DNA of 26,925 nt from a virus, in IMG/VR virus record IMGVR_UViG_3300010885_072684, positions 1 through 26,925 of that record. One strand, written 5' to 3'. This document shows, piece after piece, positions 6,565 through 15,900 of this stretch. The position numbers and the translations under genes are program-made. The notes under the pieces were generated by a model. It did no database searches and had not been told where the DNA came from. It saw nothing but the letters and a program-made list of their open reading frames with translations. Position 1 is the first letter of the stretch. The number at the start of each line of letters is the position of its first letter.

Positions 6565-9500
6565 ATGAGCATAAAGTTTAATCCGCTTATTTTTGGAGGT
6601 TTTGATTTAACTGGTGGAGGTGCTGCTGGTGCTCCTCAATGGAAAACTCCTGTTCCAGATGAAGCATCTCTTCCTATGTCGGGGAATTCTGCTGGAGATG
6701 CTCGTGTTGTTCTTGATACAGACAAGATTTATATATGGGATGATGCAACGTCTAAATGGATTGATACTGAATTAACTACATTAGAAGTAGGAAGTTCACC
6801 AAATTTAGAAGGTATTACATTATCTACTTTTGATGAAAATGTCAGTGGTGTTGATATTACCCGCCCTGCTATTAATTTAGAGCCAGCAGATGAATCAAAT
6901 CCTGGTGTTATTACAACTTCTACACAAACATTTGCTGGAACTAAAACATTTTTAAATGATGTAGTAGTTGAAGGTTCTGTTGATGTTTACACTACAATCG
7001 AATCTTCTTCTGGGAATTTAGAATTAGGTAATAGCACTGCTGATATTAATATCGGTTCGGCTGGATCTACTTCTAATATTATAATTGGTGATAGTTCAAC
7101 CACTGTTCAAATTAGTTATAATCCAGCCGATCCCGCTGATTGGAATCCGGTTCCTAGTTATTTAATTGATGGAGTTGATCAACTTGCTGACCGAACTTAT
7201 ACATTAGAGAGCAACGCGGTTGTACAGAAAGAACCGACTGGATTTCCAAATAGAACAGACTCATCTATATCTTTTTCTGATTCTTCTCCCGATAGAACGT
7301 TTACAATTTCTCCTACCGGTGGATCTTTTGATTTTTATGTAAAAAGTAAAAAATTTACAAAATCGGCGCCCGACTCAATTTCTCTTCCTAATTTATCCGG
7401 AAATCATTATATTTACTATGATGATGCTGGTTTTTTACAATCAACACAAGTTTTTACGGCTGCGTTAGTACAAGACAATGCTATTGTATCTGATGTTTAC
7501 TGGAACCCCGATACAAATTTACACACCTATTTTGCCGAGGAACGCCACGGCGTTGTTATGGATGGTGCTACTCATGCATACCTCCATACTGTCTTTGGTG
7601 CAAGATATTTAAGCGGATTAGCTTTACAGGGTTTTACAATGGGCAGTGGAAACACAAACGCAGATGCCCAATTTACTTCTGATCAAGGCACAATTAGAGA
7701 TGAAGATATAATTCATCAACTTCCAGCTTTATCTCAAATTCCAATTCTTTATCGAATTGGTCAGAATTGGAGGAAAAAGGCAGCAGATGCTTATCCATTA
7801 ATCTATAGTGGAACAGCTGGTTATGTTGGTGCAAACGGAAGAATTCCTTATAATCAATACACCGGTGGTGCTTGGCAATTAACACAAGTTGCCAATTCTG
7901 GTTTCGTATTAGTGCATTTTTTTGGGACAAATGACATTGAAAACGGTGTTGTTGGTGTTCAAGGTATTCAAACTTATAATAGTGTTTCGGCAGCAAGAAT
8001 TGGTGCAAACGTTGAAATCAGTAGTTTGTCTGGTCTGCCTTTTGCGGAATTTGTTCCTATTGGAAGTGTTATTTTTAAAACTGCCAACAGTTTTAGTAAT
8101 GCTGTAAAAGCAATGGTTTTACCCACTGATACGGGCGCGGATTACGTCGATTTCCGTGGTACACAATTATATACCCCCGCCGGAGAGGCGACTACACACG
8201 GTTTATTGAGTGGTCTTGCAAACGATGACCATTTTCAATATTTATTGGTGTCTGGAACTCGCGCAATGTCTGGTGCTCTTGATATGGGCACACATCAAAT
8301 AAATAATGTCGTTGATGGGGTGGCTTCTGACGACGCTGCTACTGTTGGACAACTTACAGATGCCATTACTGACTCCCCTGGAACGTTCGCTGGTTTTGAT
8401 TTTACAACAGGCGTATTGTCACCGGTTCCCGGTTGGGTATTTGATAATAATGGGTCTGCTCAAATCGGGGCTCAAAATTCATTAATAATTCCAGCCGGAA
8501 CAACAGACTTTACAACACTAACTTTAACTCCAACCGTTTTAAGTTCCGGGTTAGCAAATTTTTCACAAATTAATATAAATCCACAAATAGATCAACCCGT
8601 CAATAATTATACAGCAGTTCAATCTTATGGATATGGAACAAGTGCTCCTAATAATTACAACGGGTTTTTATCTCAGCCACAATTTACTGGAATGGTGGAT
8701 AATTTAACACATTTTAATATTGCTGGCAATCCCACTGCTAACAATTTAACTGGAATTAATTACACACCAACATCAGATTCTGGGTTTGAAATAGTAATGA
8801 ATATTTCTCCCAGCGGAGACACTACTGATTTTAAAGGTGTTATGATTACGCCCAGTGGTGATTCTGATTTATTTAATGGTGTTATTGTTGCTCCGTCTGG
8901 ATCGGGTGCAATTTTTAAGGGTTTAAATATATACGGCACTTCAACATATGACGATGTAACCGGTATTGAAATTAATCTTTCAAATATAACATCAACATCT
9001 AGAAAAAAAGGTATTACTGTTGAAGATGGTGTTATTCAACAAAATAATACTTCTTTAACAACAATATCTTCTTTACCGACATTAGTGGATTCTGCGAATT
9101 TATTCAGAAATGTGTTCACTGTAGAAGCTTCTGCTCCTATTAGTGGAACAGATATTATATTAAATAACATGTCGTGTGAATTGGTTATTGACGATAATTA
9201 TTCACCGTCTCCTTTAAATCTAGGAATTAATTCCGCTGGGTTTGTAGGTCAAGTTTCGGTTGAAGCTGGCAAACAAGCTGATATTGTTTCAATGTCAACA
9301 GCTGGATTCGCTGTTCCGGCAACGAGCAACGGTGGTTTAATTGGGCAAGCGCACATGTATCGCACAACTGGTCCGCTTGATTTTGGTGGTGCCCTAACCA
9401 TTAATGAAATGTATGGATTAAGAATAGAGGATGGTCTTTCTAATTTTACTTCGGGTGCAACTTGGGGTGTTTCCGTTGAAGACGCTAATGCTGAAAATTA

Positions 9501-10035
9501 TTTAGCTAAATCTCTTGTTATTGGTGGAATAGATAAGACGACCACTTCCGATGAAATGGCATTGGAAATAGCCGATGCTAAAACAATTAAAGTTGGTTAT
9601 GTTACAACAGCAGAAAGAACCGCATTAACTAATATAGCCGGTTCTATTGTGTATGACACGGATTTAAATAGATTTTTTGGAAATGACGGTAGTCAATGGA
9701 TTCAATTAAATCTATCTCTTGGTGATTTAGACAGGGGTAGCCCCCTTTCCCTAACGCCCGCTGGTGCTCCGACCGATATAACTGGATTTTCTTTTTCATC
9801 ATTGAATGTTAAAGGTTTTGAGGCGATTGTTTCAGTATCAAGAACTAGCCCAACTGATTTATATGCGGAGTATACATTAAAGGGCATCTATAAAGGATCT
9901 TCTTGGGAAATGAGCCAAGATTACATCGGGGACGATACTGGAATTGTATTTAATATAACAACAGCTGGACAAATTCAATATACACTAACTGCTGGTAATT
10001 CTGCTGATTTTACATTTAGAGCATCAACAGTTTAA
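6565..10035 (+). CDS. Large tail fibre protein (1156 aa)
   Basis: Multi-domain beta-rich protein. Around residues 25-70 a DEASLP...GD-x-RVV-x-DT-x-x-IYIWDD unit is typical of fibre N-termini. At about 118-138 there is STQTFAGTKTFLNDVVVEG; at about 150-175 S/G/N-rich strands; and at about 325-530 a larger domain with EERHGVVMDGATHAYLH and DEDIIHQLPAL. HGLLSGLANDDHFQYL (545-560) and AMSGALDMGTHQINNV are classic phage fibre motifs. Long T/S/N/G-rich beta repeats follow to about 1030, then FFGNDGSQWIQL, and the last about 80 residues form the domain shared with the 155-aa protein at 1026. SD AGGTGA precedes the ATG at 6565. It is probably the main adsorption fibre; an appendage or tail-spike component is possible. 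No depolymerase catalytic motif seen. Confidence 0.8.
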   Translation: MSIKFNPLIFGGFDLTGGGAAGAPQWKTPVPDEASLPMSGNSAGDARVVLDTDKIYIWDDATSKWIDTELTTLEVGSSPNLEGITLSTFDENVSGVDITRPAINLEPADESNPGVITTSTQTFAGTKTFLNDVVVEGSVDVYTTIESSSGNLELGNSTADINIGSAGSTSNIIIGDSSTTVQISYNPADPADWNPVPSYLIDGVDQLADRTYTLESNAVVQKEPTGFPNRTDSSISFSDSSPDRTFTISPTGGSFDFYVKSKKFTKSAPDSISLPNLSGNHYIYYDDAGFLQSTQVFTAALVQDNAIVSDVYWNPDTNLHTYFAEERHGVVMDGATHAYLHTVFGARYLSGLALQGFTMGSGNTNADAQFTSDQGTIRDEDIIHQLPALSQIPILYRIGQNWRKKAADAYPLIYSGTAGYVGANGRIPYNQYTGGAWQLTQVANSGFVLVHFFGTNDIENGVVGVQGIQTYNSVSAARIGANVEISSLSGLPFAEFVPIGSVIFKTANSFSNAVKAMVLPTDTGADYVDFRGTQLYTPAGEATTHGLLSGLANDDHFQYLLVSGTRAMSGALDMGTHQINNVVDGVASDDAATVGQLTDAITDSPGTFAGFDFTTGVLSPVPGWVFDNNGSAQIGAQNSLIIPAGTTDFTTLTLTPTVLSSGLANFSQININPQIDQPVNNYTAVQSYGYGTSAPNNYNGFLSQPQFTGMVDNLTHFNIAGNPTANNLTGINYTPTSDSGFEIVMNISPSGDTTDFKGVMITPSGDSDLFNGVIVAPSGSGAIFKGLNIYGTSTYDDVTGIEINLSNITSTSRKKGITVEDGVIQQNNTSLTTISSLPTLVDSANLFRNVFTVEASAPISGTDIILNNMSCELVIDDNYSPSPLNLGINSAGFVGQVSVEAGKQADIVSMSTAGFAVPATSNGGLIGQAHMYRTTGPLDFGGALTINEMYGLRIEDGLSNFTSGATWGVSVEDANAENYLAKSLVIGGIDKTTTSDEMALEIADAKTIKVGYVTTAERTALTNIAGSIVYDTDLNRFFGNDGSQWIQLNLSLGDLDRGSPLSLTPAGAPTDITGFSFSSLNVKGFEAIVSVSRTSPTDLYAEYTLKGIYKGSSWEMSQDYIGDDTGIVFNITTAGQIQYTLTAGNSADFTFRASTV

Positions 10036-10047
10036 TTAACAACTATA
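10036..10047 (+). promoter_or_regulatory. Putative phage late promoter P2 (TTAACAACTATA)
   Basis: Exact copy of the 12-mer at 1009-1020, beginning at the first base after the stop codon of the large fibre gene. It is followed by TAATAGGTG and ATG 10060. The distance from the end of the element to ATG (12 nt) is the same as in the third copy at 18086. It heads the connector/nozzle gene block. Confidence 0.65.
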
Positions 10048-10059
10048 TAATAGGTGTTT

Positions 10060-10551
10060 ATGGCAAACTTAAATAAAACAAAATTAGATGCTAGTCAATG
10101 TTTAGTTGATGCGTATGATGGGGTTGAGGAAGCTCAACGTGTTATTATTGCCGCTGCAACTGAATTTGGCATAGAGCTAAATGCAACAGATGGCGATAGT
10201 GTTTTAACATACCCAGCTGTTTCAAATTCTTCATTAGCAACACCACAAACATCAGCAACAGCAAACGGTACGGTGTTGATTACTATTCCTGGTGCAGATA
10301 AATATTCCAAATTTCAAGTTTACATGGAAGCATTAACTGGTGTATCATTAAGTGGTAAAATTTATGTTCAAGGTAGCCCGGACTCTGCTGGTGGTTTATG
10401 GGCAACTCTTGGGTCTGAAATAACTTCACCGGCAACCCCCGGAACGAGTTCATCTACACCAACAGAATTTATTGCAAAAAGACTTAGAATTGTCTCAAGC
10501 TCCGCTCCAACAGGCGGTAATGTTCAATATACTATAATTCTTAAAAGCTAA
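10060..10551 (+). CDS. 163-aa virion-type protein, unknown function
   Basis: The start is taken at ATG 10060, 3-4 nt after AGGTG. A GTG two codons earlier (10054) lies inside the SD box and is not credible. The product begins MANLNKTKLDASQCLVDAYD and then RVIIAAATEFGIEL, a helical head resembling small proteins beside phage fibre genes. From about residue 75 a beta domain follows (GTVLITIPGADKYSKFQVY, SGKIYVQGSPDSAGGLWATL, RLRIVSSSAPTGGNVQYTII), like an accessory or decoration domain. It ends with the TAATG overlap to the next gene. First gene after the element at 10036-10047. Function inferred only as structural. Confidence 0.75.
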   Translation: MANLNKTKLDASQCLVDAYDGVEEAQRVIIAAATEFGIELNATDGDSVLTYPAVSNSSLATPQTSATANGTVLITIPGADKYSKFQVYMEALTGVSLSGKIYVQGSPDSAGGLWATLGSEITSPATPGTSSSTPTEFIAKRLRIVSSSAPTGGNVQYTIILKS

Positions 10552-10973
10552 TGGGTAAAATTCGTATCGGCGCTGGCGGCGCTAAATCAACACCTACTGT
10601 TTCAAAGGAACTCAAAATAGTTGAAGTTCCTAAAGAAATTATTAAAGAGGTTGAAAAAATTATTCATGTGCCAGTAGAAGTTATTAAAGAGGTAGAAAAA
10701 ATTGTTGAAATTCCTGTTGAGAAAGTGGTTGAGAAATCAATTAAAGTTCCGGTTGAAAAGATTGTTGAGAAAGTGGTTAAGGAAATTGTTTATGTTGATA
10801 AACCCTTTCAAGTAATCAAAGAAGTAGAAAAAAGAGTAGAAGTACCAGTTGAAATTATTAAAGAAGTCGAAAAATTTATTGAAAAAGAAGTTATTAAAGG
10901 CGTTGTCCCAAAATGGGCAATGATGGTAATGGGTATTGAACTCATTGCTATTTTATTATTACTAATTAAATAG
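10551..10973 (+). CDS. Tail-anchored repeat protein (VPVExIKEVEK repeats + TM)
   Basis: 140 aa. After a short Gly-rich head (GKIRIGAGGAK), residues about 20-116 are degenerate repeats of VPVE-x-IKEVEKI-V. Prolines lie at 27, 41, 55, 67, 85 and 99, three of the five intervals being exactly 14. Residues about 119-139 form one hydrophobic segment (WAMMVMGIELIAILLLLI) ending in a single Lys. This looks like a charged rod or stalk fixed to a membrane by a C-terminal anchor. No N-terminal signal peptide, so the repeat region would face the cytoplasm. The start overlaps the previous stop (TAATG) without an SD, implying coupling. Function unknown; a lysis-related or membrane-docking role is possible but unsupported. 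Confidence 0.7.
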   Translation: MGKIRIGAGGAKSTPTVSKELKIVEVPKEIIKEVEKIIHVPVEVIKEVEKIVEIPVEKVVEKSIKVPVEKIVEKVVKEIVYVDKPFQVIKEVEKRVEVPVEIIKEVEKFIEKEVIKGVVPKWAMMVMGIELIAILLLLIK

Positions 10974-10982
10974 GAGTTAAAA

Positions 10983-11219
10983 ATGGCACATTTAGTTATT
11001 GTTATTAATACAACAGACAGCATTGCTGAACTCAATGCAAAATTAGATCTAATTAACAGCGGAAATCCAGAAGAACATGTTGCTAAAGTTGCAAATTATA
11101 TTGCTGCTTGTCAAGGTGGGACTGTTGATGCTTCCATTCAAGTAACCTCTCGTGGAACAGACCCAGCGGTTGCAACTCAAGGTGCTGGATCGCAACAACA
11201 AACTTTTGATTTAGCTTAA
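10983..11219 (+). CDS. 78-aa phage protein of unknown function
   Basis: The product begins MAHLVIVINTTDSIAELNAK and ends GAGSQQQTFDLA. Strand, helix, then a turn-rich beta end (GGTVDASIQVTSRGTDPAVA) resembles small proteins found between fibre and connector genes in other phages, whose function I cannot name. SD TAGGAG precedes the ATG at 10983. Its TAA starts the TAATAGGTGA box for the next gene. Probably a small virion or assembly protein. Confidence 0.7.
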   Translation: MAHLVIVINTTDSIAELNAKLDLINSGNPEEHVAKVANYIAACQGGTVDASIQVTSRGTDPAVATQGAGSQQQTFDLA

Positions 11220-11226
11220 TAGGTGA
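11217..11226 (+). promoter_or_regulatory. Stop-linked ribosome binding site TAATAGGTGA
   Basis: Second exact copy of the 10-mer at 6552-6561, beginning with the stop codon of the 78-aa gene and placed 3 nt before ATG 11230. Conserved placement in unrelated genes supports a functional translation signal for this phage and its host. Confidence 0.65.
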
Positions 11227-11229
11227 TTT

Positions 11230-11643
11230 ATGATGGAAGAAAAAGTTAAAAAAATGATGGAAAAAAAGAAGGCTCGTAAACTTAGCCCGGTTGAACAAAA
11301 GGCTAAGATGGGCGTTCTTAGTGAACTTAAAGACGACATGTCATCTGAAATGGGCGGAAGTCTAAAAGATATGATGGCTAAAAAAGTCTCAGTCATGGCT
11401 TCAAATAAGAAGGATCTTGAAAAAGGTCTTGATAAAGCAAAACAGCTAGTTGAACATATGCCAAACGGCGAAGAAGGTCATCTAGAAGACATGGAAGCCG
11501 AAGAAAGTGGCGAAGCTGGAATGGCGGAAGCTGCTGAAGATGTTGAATCTGAAATCGCTAAACTTGAGGAAAAACTTGCAAAGTTAAAAGCAATGAAGGG
11601 TGAATCCGAAGAAGAATCAGAAGATGAATCTGAGGAGGCATAA
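11230..11643 (+). CDS. Acidic/charged coiled-coil protein
   Basis: 137 aa with a basic Met/Lys-rich head (MMEEKVKKMMEKKKARKLSP), a central helical region (about 25-80) and a strongly acidic tail: residues about 80-107 and 120-137 are mostly Glu, Asp and Ser, with a Lys/Leu coiled coil between them. Leu codons are ten CTN to one TTA, like the capsid gene and unlike neighbouring fibre genes, so expression may be high. ATG 11230 is preferred over 11233 because both follow the AGGTGA box and the first is standard. The stop overlaps the adaptor ATG. A scaffold-like or head-interior role is conceivable, but scaffolds usually precede the capsid gene; no family recognised. Confidence 0.7.
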   Translation: MMEEKVKKMMEKKKARKLSPVEQKAKMGVLSELKDDMSSEMGGSLKDMMAKKVSVMASNKKDLEKGLDKAKQLVEHMPNGEEGHLEDMEAEESGEAGMAEAAEDVESEIAKLEEKLAKLKAMKGESEEESEDESEEA

Positions 11644-12965
11644 TGGCTACTACTCCTTGGTATACTTCAGATAAACTGGTTGAGGCTGTTAAACGTAAAA
11701 TAGCATTCCCAATAAGTCAGAATACCTTCACAGAAGATGATATTCTTGCTTTTGCTAATGAAGAAATGGCTATCAGTCAAGTTCCGGCTGTAATGCAATA
11801 TCATGAGGAGTATTTTGTATACAGGGTTCAAGTGCCTCTTGTTACAAGCATAAGCCGTTATGCTATTCCTGATCGCGCAATCGGTATGAAACTGCGCGAT
11901 CTTTTTTGGTCTGATTCTTCTGGAAATTACTTTGAAATGACCAGGATTTCTTCCGATGATAAAGCTTTTTTTCAACGTAATATCGGAGCAAACCAGGCTA
12001 TTCATAAATTCTACATGGAAAACAACGACATTCTTTTAACTCCTAGTGTCGTTGGTGATCCATCTGGTAAATTGAATTTCTTTATTTTTCTCAGACCAAA
12101 TCAACTTGTTAGAGATAGTAGAGCTAGATTATTTACAGCATTTACCCAAGATATAACAATTTCTAACCCCGTTTCGGTGGGTGATAAGTTTATTATATCT
12201 TTAAATAATCAAAGTAATACTCCTGTTGTTTATACATTTACAGCTGTGTCGGGGGTTCCTTCTTCAGTATTTGAATTTCAAACAACTGGGGTTGCTACGT
12301 CTACCGCGTCAAACCTTGGAACCGCGATTGCTTCGTCCGGAATTACAAACGTAACCACTGTTGTAGATAATGCGACGGTTGTAATAACATATAAAGATAT
12401 AACAGCTTCTTTTGTTTCCGATCCTACTACCGCTGTTGATGGATTTTCAATCGAGAATTTAATCGGTTTTAAAATCAATACAACATATGAAGGATTGATT
12501 GACATTGGTGATTCTGTTGACTTCTTACAAACAAAACCAGGGCATAGAACATATGCTTACGATATTGTTGTTCAAGATGTTGGTAGTAGGGCAGAAGGAT
12601 TAGAACAGATACATTATATCAAAGTGATAAAAACAGATCTTTATACTTACTATTCAAATGGATATAACTTCCAACCAGCAATTGCTAATATTCAAGTTGG
12701 TGATTATCTGTGTTTAGCAAATGAATGTATAATTCCGCAGATTCCACCAGATTTACATAATGCTTTAGCTGAACGTACCGCTGCGCGTATTTTAGCAGCA
12801 ATCGGAGATGCGGAAGGTTTACAGGCTTCAAATGCCAAATTACAAGAAATAGAATCCCGACAAGGAACATTACTTGATGATCGTTCTGAGGGTACTCCGC
12901 AAAAAATTACAGCCCGCCATTCATTGTTAAGATATGGTAAAATGGGTACACGTAAACGAATGTAA
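11643..12965 (+). CDS. Head-tail adaptor/connector protein with inserted beta domain
   Basis: 440 aa. The N-terminal part (about 1-165) is typical of podovirus adaptor proteins that sit under the portal: a helical start with TEDDILAFANEEMA, EEYFVYRVQVPL, SRYAIPDRAIGMKLRDL and SSGNYFEMTRIS. Residues about 168-275 are a separate beta-rich insert (SNPVSVGDKFIISLNNQ, VYTFTAVSGVPSSVFEF), making the protein larger than usual. The C-terminal helices (about 361-405: CIIPQIPPDLHNALAERTAA then RILAAIGDAEGLQASNAKL) complete the adaptor pattern. SD GAGGAGG lies just before ATG 11643. Codon use shifts from CTN/CGN to TTA/AGA near the insert. Family name is from remembered features; position before the nozzle gene agrees. 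Confidence 0.75.
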   Translation: MATTPWYTSDKLVEAVKRKIAFPISQNTFTEDDILAFANEEMAISQVPAVMQYHEEYFVYRVQVPLVTSISRYAIPDRAIGMKLRDLFWSDSSGNYFEMTRISSDDKAFFQRNIGANQAIHKFYMENNDILLTPSVVGDPSGKLNFFIFLRPNQLVRDSRARLFTAFTQDITISNPVSVGDKFIISLNNQSNTPVVYTFTAVSGVPSSVFEFQTTGVATSTASNLGTAIASSGITNVTTVVDNATVVITYKDITASFVSDPTTAVDGFSIENLIGFKINTTYEGLIDIGDSVDFLQTKPGHRTYAYDIVVQDVGSRAEGLEQIHYIKVIKTDLYTYYSNGYNFQPAIANIQVGDYLCLANECIIPQIPPDLHNALAERTAARILAAIGDAEGLQASNAKLQEIESRQGTLLDDRSEGTPQKITARHSLLRYGKMGTRKRM

Positions 12966-12978
12966 TTAAGAGGTTCAA

Positions 12979-15900
12979 ATGGCTTCTTCTACTGTCAATC
13001 TCAAAGCGTTGGGATTAAATTTTTCTCCAAATGCATTAGAGTTGCCTCCTGGATCTCTAATTGAGGCCAATAATGTAATTATACGTCGTGATGATGTTAT
13101 TGAATCAAGACGCGGATATAAACAATTTGGTGAAAGCACACCCACTAACGATCCAGTAAAACAATTAGCTATTTATCGAGAACGTATTTTAAAGCATTAT
13201 TTTAATGGTGTTGATAATAAAATTGCATATCAAGATGGTGTTTTAAACAACGGGCAAGCAAATTTTACAGAGTTCTCTGGATCTTACTCAGAAGTTCAAA
13301 CTGGATTAAGAATTAAATCAGTTCAAGCAAAAAACGGTAATTTTTATTTTACAACCAATGAAGGTATACAGAAAATCTCTGCTGCAAGCGCAGATGAATT
13401 TACATCAAATTCTAATTATATAAGACCCGCTGGTGGTGTAAAGGCTTTAGATTTACAAGCAAGATTAAATCTAACCGCGGGTGACACAAGTTCATTTTTA
13501 ACTGAAAACAGCACAGTTGCTTATAAATTAGTTTGGGGAAAAATTGACGCTAATAACGTTGAGTTGCTTGGAACTCCGTCAGAAAGAGTTGTTGTTTACA
13601 ATCCATTAAGATCTCTTCTTCAAATGGATTTTAATAGACTATTAGCAATTTTAGATAATTTAACAACTTCAAATAGTTTAATCAATAGTGGTGATTACTA
13701 TTCTTTGTTGTCTGTTACAGTGGATACAGACGCAGCAGCATTAAGAACAAAAATGTTGGATCTTGCAACAAAAATAGATGAAGATTTATTGTTTGCAACC
13801 GATGTTGGTTCTGGAGCAGCGTATAACCCATTAAATATAAGTACAGTAACAGCTTCAAGTGGTATAATAACTATAAATTTTTCCGTTGGCACACCAGCGA
13901 ATTATTTCCAAGAAGGTGATTTAATTAATCTTTCTGGATTCCAATCCAATAGTAAAGATATTGCTAATTTAAACGGCAATCAAGTTATAGCTTCTGTAAG
14001 TGCTGGTTCTATCACTGTGTTGGCTAGGGACTATAGCACAGCAAGTCCTGTTGGGATTAATGGAACAATTCAATCTTTTACTGCCGATGTTTCGGGTGTT
14101 GTAACTATAACAACAACGCAACCCCACGGATTAACCGATCAACAAAACATATCTTTACAAAATACCGGTGATAATGATTTAAATGGAACTCGGGTCGCTA
14201 CTGTAAAATCTTCTACTGTTTTTACGGTGCAAGTAACATCGGGGACTGTTGCATCTGCTGGGTCGGTTGGTGTGTGGAATATTGTTATTGATGGTATTGC
14301 TTCTTCTAAAATAGAAAGCAATGAATATCGTTCAATAGAACAACCATCTGAAATTATTGAGCCTCGTGGAACAGGATCTGATTTATTTTCTTTACAAGCA
14401 TATCTAGAAGCAATTATAACAAAATTAAAATCAGAATCAACTAATGTTATAAACAGTGCATACTCAACAACAATCGGTCTTTCTAATTTTTCATTAACAA
14501 AACGTGCGAGCGTAACCTTAGAATTTACAGTTCCCCATAATATAGACGACACATATTATTACAAGTTATATAGAACCGAAACTACACAAGTTAGTAGTTT
14601 TTTTGCTTCGGCATTAGAGGATATTTTACCGGCTGTTGACTACCGCCTTGCTCTTCAAAATTATTATGTACCTGCATTAAAAACAACAGAAAATACTTTA
14701 ATTATTGAAGATACTGTTCCTGTTGAATTTTTAAATAGTGAAAATTTATATACAAACATAAATACATCGGCTGGGGAAGACGCAAAACCAAATGATTATC
14801 CGCCCTTTGCAAAAGATATTAATACTTTTAAGGGCTATACATTTTATTCAAATACAAAACTAAAACAATTAAAAAGTTTAGAAATGCTTGGCGTTGTTCG
14901 TTTAAAAAATGAATTAACTGCTGGTAGAACCCCGACTGTAATTATTTCAGATGGAACTTCTTATAATAATTGTAAGATTTCATTTGTCCGTGGAGTAAAA
15001 CGGGTTGTTACAATTGCGGTTCCAGCAACTTCACCAACTTCACCTATTCCGGCTGCTGTAATACCAAATGTTAATTATTTTGATATTAATAGTGCAAATA
15101 ATCAAACAAAATATCGTGTTTGGTTTGATTTAACTGGGTCTACCGCCGCTCCGGATGCTGGATCTAGGAAATTATTAAGAATATATATTCCATCAAATAC
15201 ACAAGATGGTGTTGGACAAAAGATTGCAAATTCACTTAATTCCTTAATTAATGATTTCTCATGCGCATATGACGCTGGAACAAATATTGTTACAATAAAC
15301 TACGTTGTAGATGGTTCGGCAGACGCTATTAGTTTTGGTGCTGGGTTAATTGGTTTTAGTTCTAGTGTGATCACTGCTGGTGTTGGTGAAAGTGTTACAA
15401 ATCGTCAGGCTGTTATTTCTAGCAATGATTTGCTTTTTTCATCGGTTGCTACCGAACAAGCAACAAAAAGTTTTATTCGTGTATTAAACAGAAATACAGC
15501 GGATCAATTAGAAAATCCTTCTGTTGGATTTGATACATATGCATATTATTCAAATACAAATCCTGGATTATTTTTATTAGAAGGTACTGTTTTCGTTGAT
15601 AGTCCATTTTATTTAACCACTAATAATTCAGAAACTGGGATTTCATTTAGTCCAGACATTTCACCATTAAACGTTGCTCCGGTTGGGGCTGCTATAACAG
15701 ATGCTGGTTCTGGTAAAACATTACTTAATTTTAATAGTTCTCATAATTTTTTAAATGGGCAAACTATTATTATTTCAAATAGCAATTCAACACCAAATAT
15801 TGATGGTGTTTATGTTGTTGAATATATTAACAGTACACAATTAAAAATCACAACATCCTCACCAATCACAATAAACGGGACAATGTTTTCATATACAAAA

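Noticed and set aside
7694-8107. Open frames of 61-104 codons on either strand inside the large fibre gene
   Set aside because: They are frame shadows of repetitive T/S/N-rich coding sequence without SD boxes or protein-like composition; the same applies to minus-strand frames inside the other plus-strand genes.
9734-9744. GGGG-TAG-CCCC hairpin inside the large fibre gene
   Set aside because: The loop is only 3 nt, the T-run after it is short, and it lies in a continuous coding frame; not a credible terminator.
10054-10059. GTG start two codons before ATG 10060
   Set aside because: The GTG is part of the AGGTG ribosome binding site; ATG 10060 has correct spacing to it.
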